A stretch of DNA of 9,522 bases, from NCBI GenBank assembly GCA_964514665.1, contig CAZESH010000160.1, positions 1 to 9,522 of the forward strand. The letters run 5' to 3'. The first letter of the stretch is position 1. Every line of letters begins with the position of its first letter. Of the stretch, positions 1-6,363 are shown one piece after another. This DNA comes from CAZESH01 sp964514665. Its GTDB lineage: Bacteria > Bacillota > Bacilli > Paenibacillales > KCTC-25726. Made by a program: the position numbers and the translations under genes. Below the pieces are notes generated by a model. The model was not told the DNA's origin and searched no databases. It saw only the letters and a program-made list of their open reading frames with translations.

Positions 1-1522
1 GCTGGCGGGTAAAGGCAACACCCTGATTGCTCCAACGGGCCGTGTCGGTAATATTGATGTTCTTGTACCGTTCCCTCAGCTCGCGAATCTTGTCGTCGGT
101 TTCCTGCAGTTTTTTGTTGTAGCGGACAACCGTCATGTTGTTGGTCATCCATTCGCCAAGCTCTTTATGCAGTACATAAGCATTTTCCTTACCATCCATC
201 TTCAAAATGCCCTCGTATTTATCGATCTGGCGTTTGCTTTCTCTATCATACACGGTACTGGAAATATCTTCGGCCGATTTGTTCAAGCCCTTGATATATT
301 CAACCGCCTTCGGACCCGCCACCATGCCGCCAAAGATCGAGGACAGGAGCGAGTTGGCACCGAGCCGGTTGGCGCCGTGATACTGGTAGTCGCTTTCGCC
401 GCAGGCAAAAAGGCCGGGTATGTTGGTCATTTGATTGAAATCTACCCAGATGCCGCCCATGGAATAATGCACGGCCGGGAAGATCTTCATCGGAATTTTG
501 CGCGGATCGTCGCCCATGAACTTCTCGTAAATTTCGATGATTCCGCCGAGCTTGACATCAAGCTCCTTGGGATCCTTGTGGGAAAGATCAAGGTAAACCA
601 TGTTTTCCCCGTTGATGCCGAGCTTTTCATCAACAACAACGTGGAAGATTTCCCGGGTGGCGATATCGCGCGGCACCAGGTTGCCGTATGCCGGATACTT
701 TTCCTCCAGGAAATACCACGGCTTGCCATCCTTGTACGTCCAGATGCGGCCGCCTTCTCCGCGCGCCGACTCGGACATCAGACGCAGCTTGTCATCGCCG
801 GGAATTGCCGTGGGATGAATCTGGATAAATTCGCCGTTGGCATAATTTACGCCCTGCTGGTAAACCGCGCTGGCCGCCGTTCCCGTATTGATCACGGAGT
901 TGGTCGATTTACCGAAAATGATGCCGGGGCCGCCCGAAGCAAGAATGACCGCATCCGCTTTGAACGAACCGATTTCCATGCTTCTGAGATTTTGAGCGGT
1001 GATTCCGCGGCAAACGCCGTCATCGTCAAGCACCGCCGAAAGAAACTCGAAATGCTCGTACTTGGTCACCAGACCTGCCGTTTCCCAACGCCGGACCTGC
1101 TCGTCCAATGCATACAGCAGCTGCTGTCCGGTGGTTGCCCCGGCGAATGCCGTACGATGGTGCTTCGTTCCTCCGAAACGGCGGAAATCGAGCAAGCCCT
1201 CCGGCGTACGGTTGAACATCACGCCCATCCGGTCCATCAGGTGGATGATGCCGGGGGCCGCCTCGCACATCGCTTTGACCGGAGGCTGGTTGGCCAGAAA
1301 ATCGCCGCCGTAAATCGAATCGTCAAAGTGCTCCCAGGGGGAATCGCCCTCCCCTTTCGTATTGACCGCACCGTTAATGCCGCCCTGCGCGCAGACGGAA
1401 TGCGAACGCTTGACCGGCACGAGCGAAAACAAATCAACATGAACACCGGATTCCGCCGCTTTAATCGTTGCCATCAAACCGGCCAATCCGCCGCCAACAA
1501 TAATTAACTTATTAGTCGCCAC
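1..1522 (-). CDS. sdhA: Succinate dehydrogenase flavoprotein subunit SdhA (C-terminus cut by window edge)
   Basis: Catalytic subunit of succinate:menaquinone oxidoreductase (complex II). It oxidises succinate to fumarate with covalently bound FAD on the cytoplasmic side of the membrane. The visible 507 residues start with GTG at 1522-1520, and AAGGGAG lies 8 nt upstream inside the end of sdhC. Residues 7-16 carry the FAD-binding IIVGGGLAGL. The covalent-FAD histidine is His41 in RSHSVCAQGG. Further in are the active-site stretches HPTAIPGDD and ESARGEGGRIW, then HYSMGGIWVD, and the second FAD-contact stretch CGESDYQYHGANRLGANSLL. The Bacillus protein has about 586 residues, so about 80 C-terminal residues lie beyond position 1. 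Only 3 nt separate the sdhC stop from this start, so the two genes are co-transcribed and probably translationally coupled. sdhB is expected next but is not in view. Confidence 0.97.
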   Translation of the reverse strand, partial: MATNKLIIVGGGLAGLMATIKAAESGVHVDLFSLVPVKRSHSVCAQGGINGAVNTKGEGDSPWEHFDDSIYGGDFLANQPPVKAMCEAAPGIIHLMDRMGVMFNRTPEGLLDFRRFGGTKHHRTAFAGATTGQQLLYALDEQVRRWETAGLVTKYEHFEFLSAVLDDDGVCRGITAQNLRSMEIGSFKADAVILASGGPGIIFGKSTNSVINTGTAASAVYQQGVNYANGEFIQIHPTAIPGDDKLRLMSESARGEGGRIWTYKDGKPWYFLEEKYPAYGNLVPRDIATREIFHVVVDEKLGINGENMVYLDLSHKDPKELDVKLGGIIEIYEKFMGDDPRKIPMKIFPAVHYSMGGIWVDFNQMTNIPGLFACGESDYQYHGANRLGANSLLSSIFGGMVAGPKAVEYIKGLNKSAEDISSTVYDRESKRQIDKYEGILKMDGKENAYVLHKELGEWMTNNMTVVRYNKKLQETDDKIRELRERYKNINITDTARWSNQGVAFTRQ

Positions 1523-1525
1523 GTT

Positions 1526-2167
1526 CTACACTCCCTTCGAGAAAAAGTTTGGATCTGTAAAGCCGGACAACGCCATGATGCCGACAATCGACATAATAAC
1601 GAAAAAGACCATCCAGACATAAGTGGATACTTTCTGTGCACGCGGTCCCACCGTGATGCCCCAGCTGACCAGAAACGACCACATTCCGTTGGAAAAGTGG
1701 AAGGTTGCGGCAACCACGCCGATAACATAAAGCGTGAACGTCAGCGGATTGGATAGAATATCGACCATACGCTGGCCGAGATCCTCGTGGGTTACATTCC
1801 CGAGCGTAACCTGAAAGCGGGTTTCAAAGGTATGCCAGACGATAAAAATAAACGTCAGTACGCCGGTTACACGCTGCATGGTAAACATCCAATTGCGGAA
1901 ATAGCCGTAATGATTGACGTTATTGCGCGCCTGATAAGCGACATACAGCCCGTACACACCATGAAAAAGAATCGGCAGCCAGATAAAGAACAGCTCCAAA
2001 AAGAATATGAACGGCAAATTGTTCAGCCAGTTCACTTGGGCGACAAACGCGGCATTGCCCTTAATCGATTCGTAATTGGATAAAAAATGTTCCACCAAAA
2101 AGGCGCCGATCGGGATAACGCCCAGCAGTGAATGAAGTTTCCGCGTGTAAAATGAATTGCGAGCCAT
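1526..2167 (-). CDS. sdhC: Succinate dehydrogenase cytochrome b558 subunit SdhC
   Basis: Membrane anchor of complex II, which binds two b-type hemes and passes electrons from the flavoprotein and iron-sulfur subunits to menaquinone. The 213-residue protein starts at MARNSFYTRKLHSLLG and has five hydrophobic helices, as in the Bacillus-type single-anchor family (about 202 residues). The four histidines expected as axial heme ligands are present: His27 (VEHFLSNY), His69 (LFHGVYG), His112 (VWHTFETR) and His157 (FHFSNG), close to His28, 70, 113 and 155 of B. subtilis. I chose the ATG at 2167-2165 because AGGAGGG (2179-2185) lies 11 nt upstream and the protein then begins where the family does. 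The reading frame stays open 44 codons further upstream, but that extension has no family character. First gene of the sdh operon. Confidence 0.96.
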   Translation of the reverse strand: MARNSFYTRKLHSLLGVIPIGAFLVEHFLSNYESIKGNAAFVAQVNWLNNLPFIFFLELFFIWLPILFHGVYGLYVAYQARNNVNHYGYFRNWMFTMQRVTGVLTFIFIVWHTFETRFQVTLGNVTHEDLGQRMVDILSNPLTFTLYVIGVVAATFHFSNGMWSFLVSWGITVGPRAQKVSTYVWMVFFVIMSIVGIMALSGFTDPNFFSKGV

Positions 2168-2252
2168 GTTCAATAATTCCCTCCTAATAGTAATGGCGCA
2201 TCGTCTTTGCAAAAAGGTTCCAATGTGCCTATTTTCCAATAACATGATCCGG

Positions 2253-2282
2253 TTTATACGCTTCCATGCGGTTTGTGAACAA
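2253..2282 (-). promoter_or_regulatory. Candidate sdhC promoter overlapped by a cre-like site
   Basis: On the minus strand TTGTTC (2282-2277) and TATAAA (2258-2253) are 18 nt apart, a plausible SigA promoter giving a leader of about 80 nt before sdhC. The 15 bases at 2267-2253, ATGGAAGCGTATAAA, match the catabolite-response consensus WTGNAANCGNWWNCW at all positions but one. The match covers the -10 element, which would suit direct repression by CcpA. This comes from reading the sequence; no start site is known. Confidence 0.4.
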
Positions 2283-2326
2283 TTTATGTCCTTTACCATC
2301 TTACACTTAGAAAGCTTATAATGGAA

Positions 2327-2354
2327 TTGCAGAATTATTATATCGTATTATAAC
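2327..2354 (+). promoter_or_regulatory. Candidate promoter and LysR-type dyad upstream of the lysR gene
   Basis: TTGCAG (2327-2332) and TATAAC (2349-2354) are 16 nt apart and could be the SigA promoter of the regulator gene. Within it, TTATA-N6-TATAA (2338-2353) is a perfect short dyad that also satisfies the T-N11-A rule of LysR-family boxes (T2338, A2350). A longer imperfect dyad, TTATTATA/TATTATAA, covers 2335-2353. The overlap with the -10 region suits negative autoregulation, which is common in this family. Confidence 0.35.
2347..2352 (-). promoter_or_regulatory. Alternative extended -10 element for sdhC
   Basis: On the minus strand TATAAT at 2352-2347 is preceded by TG one base further upstream, an extended -10 element. 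There is no good -35 (GTGTTT-like sequence at the right distance). Use of this site would give a leader of about 175 nt and place the cre-like site downstream as a possible roadblock. It is less likely than the promoter nearer sdhC. Confidence 0.2.
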
Positions 2355-2396
2355 ATCTAATTATATGAAAAACACATCGCAAGGGAGCGAAAGAGG

Positions 2397-3290
2397 ATGA
2401 ATGAAAATTTGGAAGTATTTGCCGTTATCGTGGAGCAATCCAGCCTGAACAAAGCCTCCAAGGTTTTAAACATTTCCCAGCCCGCATTATCGAGAAAAAT
2501 CCGCAATTTTGAGCAGCAGCTGGCGGTCGAGCTGTTCAAAAGGCAAGGGAAAAAGCTGATTCTCACGGAAATCGGCCAAATCACTTATGAATATGCACTC
2601 GAATACCGGCTGCTCAACAGAAAATACCAAGCGGCGCTGGCCAAGTACAAAGACCCGGTCAAAGAAAGCATCACCGTAGGCGCGAGCTTGACCACCTTGC
2701 AATCGACGCTGCCCGACCTTATTTCCCTCATTAACCGGCACGATTCACATACCGACATTAAAGCGGTAACAGGCAAAACCCATGAAATCGTCACGCTCGT
2801 AAAAGAAAAAAAAGTGGATGTCGGTCTCGTCGCATCGAAAATCGAAGACCATTCCCTCCACTGTGTGCCGCTGTTTGAAGACCATCTCAGCCTCGTCGTG
2901 CCGAAGCATCATCCGCTGGCGGTCAAAAGCCAAATCCATATCCAGCAATTAAACGGCCTGCCGATGATTTTATTTTCCAAAGGAACCTGGTATCGAATTT
3001 TGACCGACGAATTGTTTCACCGTTTCGAAATCATTCCCGAAATCAAAATGGAAATCGATTCGTTCGAGGCGATTATCCGGCTTGTTTCCACCTGTCAGGC
3101 GGCGACACTGCTTCCGCAATCCTATTTGCGCCAATATTTGTTGGACAACAACGACCTGGTCAAGCTCGACATTTCCGAGCTGCAGCAGACGGTTCGAACG
3201 ACGTCGCTTATATTCAACGATCCGCTGACACTTAATGAGGCAACGCGAAAATTTATTGAGCTTGCCGAGAACAATTACATCAACCGATGA
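2397..3290 (+). CDS. LysR-family transcriptional regulator
   Basis: A 297-residue DNA-binding regulator of normal LysR length. Residues 1-60 form the winged helix-turn-helix; the recognition-helix stretch SQPALSRKIRNFEQQL is typical of the family. From about residue 90 to the end it has the periplasmic-binding-protein-like effector domain, starting near ITVGASLTT, with the usual KKVDVGLVAS and LVVPKHHPLA stretches. The ATG at 2397 is preceded by AAGGGAG (2381-2387) at 9 nt; a second in-frame ATG at 2401 is not needed. The gene diverges from sdhC across 229 bp, so the sdh operon is a natural candidate target, possibly sensing a TCA-cycle metabolite. That is inferred from position only. The last 11 bp overlap the end of the convergent ktrB gene. 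I cannot assign it to a named member such as CcpC. Confidence 0.93.
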   Translation: MNENLEVFAVIVEQSSLNKASKVLNISQPALSRKIRNFEQQLAVELFKRQGKKLILTEIGQITYEYALEYRLLNRKYQAALAKYKDPVKESITVGASLTTLQSTLPDLISLINRHDSHTDIKAVTGKTHEIVTLVKEKKVDVGLVASKIEDHSLHCVPLFEDHLSLVVPKHHPLAVKSQIHIQQLNGLPMILFSKGTWYRILTDELFHRFEIIPEIKMEIDSFEAIIRLVSTCQAATLLPQSYLRQYLLDNNDLVKLDISELQQTVRTTSLIFNDPLTLNEATRKFIELAENNYINR

Positions 3291-4620
3291 TGATCTTTCC
3301 TTCGGGATGCCGGTACAATTCCTTGTCTTTTTTGTTGCCCAAGGCATAAGCCATCGTAAGCGGCCCGAGCCGTCCAATAAACATCGTCAGCATGATCACG
3401 ATCTTGCCGAACAGCGTCAGCTTGGCGGTAAGCCCCATCGACAGCCCGACGGTGGCGAAAGCAGAAGTCGTTTCGAACAGGATCATCAAAAATTGGTGAT
3501 CCTCCGTTGTCGAAAGCACCATCGCCACTACGATGACAATAAACAAGGAGATCAGAATAATCGTCAGTGCCTTGTAGATACGTTCCTTCCCCAAACGAAA
3601 ACGAAACATGACCACATCTTCTTTGCCGCGCAGCATCGCCAGCATCGCTCCGACCAGCGTGGCAAACGTAGTCGTTTTGATCCCTCCCCCGGTCGAGCCG
3701 GGAGAAGCCCCGATGAACATCAGGATGATCAGCAGAAACTGCGAAGCCTGGCGCATGTCGGCAATGTTCAGCGTATTGGCTCCCGCCGTCCGCGGCGTGA
3801 TCGCCTGGAACAGGGAAGATAGAATTTTTCCCTGCCAATTGAGCGAACCCAGCGTTTTGCTGTTGGTGAATTCAAATATGAACAAAGCGATCCATCCAAA
3901 TAAAATCAAGCTCCCGGTAGTCGTCAGCACCACCTTGCTATGTAGAGACAGCCGTCTTCTTCTAAGCGTCCAATCGTGCAGATCGGAAATGACGACAAAG
4001 CCCAGACCGCCGACAATAATCAGAATCATGGAGGCGATGTTGATAATCGGATCTTCCGCATAATTCATCAAGCTGTCGCCGAACAAATCGAAGCCCGCGT
4101 TGTTAAAAAAAGATATCGCATGGAAAATCCCAAAATAAACGGCTTTTTCCCAGCCCAACTCAGCCGACCAGCGGAGGGAGAAAACCACCGCCCCGGCCGC
4201 TTCGACAACGAGCGAATAAATAATCACCTTGCGAATCAATCTAACAATGCCTTCCATGGTGATTTGATTCATTGCCTCTTGAAGAATCAAGCGTTCGCGC
4301 AGCGAAATTTTCTTCTTCAGCACCAAGGCGAAAAGCGTGGACATCGTCATAAATCCAAAGCCGCCGACCTGGATCATGATCATAATCACGATCTGACCGA
4401 ATACACTAAAATGGGTTCCTGTATCCACCACGACAAGCCCTGTGACGCATGTCGCCGACGTTGCCGTAAAGAACGCATCGATCATCGATGTCGGCTGACC
4501 GCTGGAGGATGCAAAAGGAAGCGAAAGCAAAACCGCACCAACAATAATGATCAGCGCAAAGCCCATGACTAAAATTTGCGGCGGGGAAAGACGGAGCTTG
4601 TTATTTTTCACTTTTATCAT
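3280..4620 (-). CDS. ktrB: Ktr-type potassium uptake transporter, membrane subunit (KtrB/KtrD, TrkH superfamily)
   Basis: Channel-like integral membrane subunit of a K+ uptake system, 446 residues, the usual KtrB/KtrD length. It has four M1-P-M2 repeats with one filter glycine each: Gly61 (TCVTGL), Gly176 (NNAGF), Gly280 (RTAGAN) and Gly392 (ATVGLS). The PGSTGGGIK stretch after the third repeat is the glycine-rich intramembrane loop that gates Ktr channels. The C-terminal YRHPEGKIIIG resembles known KtrB ends, so the 11-bp overlap with lysR does not shorten it. KtrB works with a cytoplasmic RCK partner (KtrA/KtrC) that binds nucleotides and often c-di-AMP; no such gene is next to it. KtrB and KtrD cannot be separated here. 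The start is uncertain: ATG at 4620 has AGAAGG only 3 nt away, and GTG at 4611 (residue 4) is an alternative. Confidence 0.92.
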   Translation of the reverse strand: MIKVKNNKLRLSPPQILVMGFALIIIVGAVLLSLPFASSSGQPTSMIDAFFTATSATCVTGLVVVDTGTHFSVFGQIVIMIMIQVGGFGFMTMSTLFALVLKKKISLRERLILQEAMNQITMEGIVRLIRKVIIYSLVVEAAGAVVFSLRWSAELGWEKAVYFGIFHAISFFNNAGFDLFGDSLMNYAEDPIINIASMILIIVGGLGFVVISDLHDWTLRRRRLSLHSKVVLTTTGSLILFGWIALFIFEFTNSKTLGSLNWQGKILSSLFQAITPRTAGANTLNIADMRQASQFLLIILMFIGASPGSTGGGIKTTTFATLVGAMLAMLRGKEDVVMFRFRLGKERIYKALTIILISLFIVIVVAMVLSTTEDHQFLMILFETTSAFATVGLSMGLTAKLTLFGKIVIMLTMFIGRLGPLTMAYALGNKKDKELYRHPEGKIIIG

Positions 4621-4650
4621 TCACCTTCTAATTAAGAGCGATCGCATATG

Positions 4651-4680
4651 ATTACAATTTTCGTTTAATCGCATCATAAT
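4651..4680 (+). promoter_or_regulatory. Candidate promoter of the CPBP protease gene
   Basis: ATTACA (4651-4656) and CATAAT (4675-4680) are 18 nt apart, a moderate SigA match about 94 nt before the protease start. It occupies nearly the same bases as the opposing ktrB promoter. The heptamer ATCGCAT occurs twice here (4641-4647 and 4668-4674). Confidence 0.3.
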
Positions 4681-4685
4681 GTCAA
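4657..4685 (-). promoter_or_regulatory. Candidate ktrB promoter
   Basis: On the minus strand a perfect TTGACA (4685-4680) is followed after 17 nt by GAAAAT (4662-4657), a 4-of-6 match to the SigA -10. The leader would be about 30 nt, too short for a c-di-AMP (ydaO-type) riboswitch, which some ktr genes have. Confidence 0.45.
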
Positions 4686-4773
4686 CCACTTCACTTTTTA
4701 AGCCGCATGTGGAAAAGCGGGCCGCAACTGTGTTAAGTTATTGAATAGGTCATCACACATAGGAGTACATAAT

Positions 4774-6363
4774 ATGCGGAATAACTCAACAGACATAAAA
4801 TCATTGACGAAAAAAAGCGGACTGTCCGTGCTTGCTTTAATCGGCATCATTCTCTTTGTCGTCTTCGGCATGAGCGGCGAAGGAGATCCCTCTGCTGCCG
4901 CCGTTTCCAAGCAGGCTGCGGAAACAAAAGCGGCCGGCTTTTTGCAGGATCAACTCGGCATAAGCACCGCGAATGCTTCCTTCGTAGTGTTTCAATCGCA
5001 TACGCAGCTTAGCGGCTACCTGCAAAAGGAAAACCTGACGCAAAAATTCGACCGTTCTTTTTCGCAATTTCCAATTGATTATTTTCAGGTCGAGCTTTCA
5101 GAGGAAGGCGGCGCAAGGCGCTATCTGGTCGACGTCAGCACTCGCTCAGGCGACGTTTCAGGCTGGGAACAAATCGGCCTGAAGCCTGACGCCGCCAATA
5201 ACCGCGACAAAAAAACAGCCGAAGCCTGGTTGAATGCAATGGGATATGAAGCACGGCAATTTATCGCCGATTTCGATCCGGACAGCGGGCAGTGGATTTT
5301 TGAAAATAAACGCAATCCGGTCGGCGAAGCCGTTCTGCAAATCCGCATCGCCGTAAGTCATGGGCAGGTGTCCGCGTTCGTTCCGGGCTTTCAGCTGCCC
5401 GCATCGTTTACGGGATGGATGGACAAACAGAGCGGCTCCGCCCAGATCATGTCCCTGGTATCGCTGCTCCTGTCGCTGCTGATGGCGGTCGGAGCGATTA
5501 TCGCATCGGTTTTTTACCGCGGAACTGCTTCATTCTTCAGGGGAATCTTGCTGACAGCGGTATTCATCCTCACCTATGTGATCAACAACCTGAACATGTA
5601 CCCCGGATTCAAAGCTGTCAGCGGAAGCGGCTGGGACAGCCTGTTTTCCGTCTTTTTCATGCACTTTACGATCTTTTTGATGGCTGCTGCGGTTTACATT
5701 TCCCTCGTTGCCGGAGATGCGATGTGGAAGGACTGGGGGAAAAGCAAGTGGTCCTCATGGAGCGAGCCTGATTTCGGCATGCAAACGCTGATTGCAATGG
5801 TTCGCGGCTATTTGCTCTGCCTGTTTATTCTCGGTATTCAAGCCAGCTTGTTTTCTTTTGCAGAAAGGTATTTCCATATGTGGGCAGTCGACGATCCCTC
5901 ACAGTCCACCTATAATAATTTTTGGCCGGCGCTGTTCCCCATCCTCGCCTGGGCTGCGGCGATTTCCGAGGAGGCCGTGTACCGTTTATTCGGTATAGCG
6001 CTGTTTAAAAAATTGACCCGCAGCACGTTTCTGGCGGTTTTGATCCCCAGCTTCTTTTGGGCGCTTGGACATACCGCCTATCCGATCTATCCGGTGTATA
6101 CACGTCTGATGGAAGTTACCGTACTCGGTCTCATATTCGGCTTTGCTTTTCTGAAATACGGTTTAATGACCACGATTTTCGCCCACGCCAGCATGGATTC
6201 CATCTTGATGGGATTCAGCCTGATGTATTTGGGCGGTGCAGGCAACACCGCCGCCGGTTTATTCTACATCTTTTCTCCCGCCTTGGTTGCCATCGCCATC
6301 TACTATTTGCATAAGAAATTCAGGAAGGATCCTGCTCCTCCTGCTCACGCAGCGCTTCGATAA
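4774..6363 (+). CDS. CPBP-family intramembrane glutamic endopeptidase with large extracytoplasmic N-terminal domain
   Basis: A 529-residue polytopic membrane protein. The C-terminal half carries the CPBP/Abi (CAAX protease-like) core: EEAVYR at 399-404 with the catalytic Glu pair, WALGH at 429-433 (Trp where the family often has Phe, catalytic His kept), and HASMD at 471-475 (HxxxD, often HxxxN). One helix at about 16-33 anchors the N-terminus. Residues 35-222 are hydrophilic and probably outside the cell; about nine helices follow from residue 225. The ectodomain looks like two related modules (48-133 and 144-205), each an A-rich helix followed by beta-strand-like sequence, reminiscent of PepSY-type domains (my inference). 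The substrate is unknown. ATG 4774 was chosen because AGGAG (4761-4765) lies 8 nt upstream; TTG at 4741 is also in frame but has no such site. The last 44 bp overlap uvrC in antisense. Confidence 0.88.
   Translation: MRNNSTDIKSLTKKSGLSVLALIGIILFVVFGMSGEGDPSAAAVSKQAAETKAAGFLQDQLGISTANASFVVFQSHTQLSGYLQKENLTQKFDRSFSQFPIDYFQVELSEEGGARRYLVDVSTRSGDVSGWEQIGLKPDAANNRDKKTAEAWLNAMGYEARQFIADFDPDSGQWIFENKRNPVGEAVLQIRIAVSHGQVSAFVPGFQLPASFTGWMDKQSGSAQIMSLVSLLLSLLMAVGAIIASVFYRGTASFFRGILLTAVFILTYVINNLNMYPGFKAVSGSGWDSLFSVFFMHFTIFLMAAAVYISLVAGDAMWKDWGKSKWSSWSEPDFGMQTLIAMVRGYLLCLFILGIQASLFSFAERYFHMWAVDDPSQSTYNNFWPALFPILAWAAAISEEAVYRLFGIALFKKLTRSTFLAVLIPSFFWALGHTAYPIYPVYTRLMEVTVLGLIFGFAFLKYGLMTTIFAHASMDSILMGFSLMYLGGAGNTAAGLFYIFSPALVAIAIYYLHKKFRKDPAPPAHAALR

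Noticed and set aside
167..1507. Long open frame of 446 codons on the plus strand opposite sdhA
   Set aside because: It lies wholly antisense to sdhA, whose conserved motifs are unmistakable. It has no family character and is rich in His and Arg, as expected for a shadow frame.
2168..2299. 44-codon N-terminal extension of sdhC
   Set aside because: The frame is open but the residues do not resemble the family, and the ATG at 2167 has the strong ribosome binding site.
3235..4572. Several open frames on the plus strand opposite ktrB
   Set aside because: All are antisense to a clear transporter gene, rich in His, Arg and Gln, and without good ribosome binding sites.
4638..4645. GCGATCGC octamer, like the HIP1 repeat of cyanobacteria
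   Set aside because: A single copy in the window, and all genes point to Bacillales; one palindromic octamer has no weight.
4690..4730. Weak hairpin in the leader of the protease gene (GCCGC with GCGGGC)
   Set aside because: The pairing needs a bulge and no T run follows on either strand at the right place; no riboswitch-like pattern is evident.
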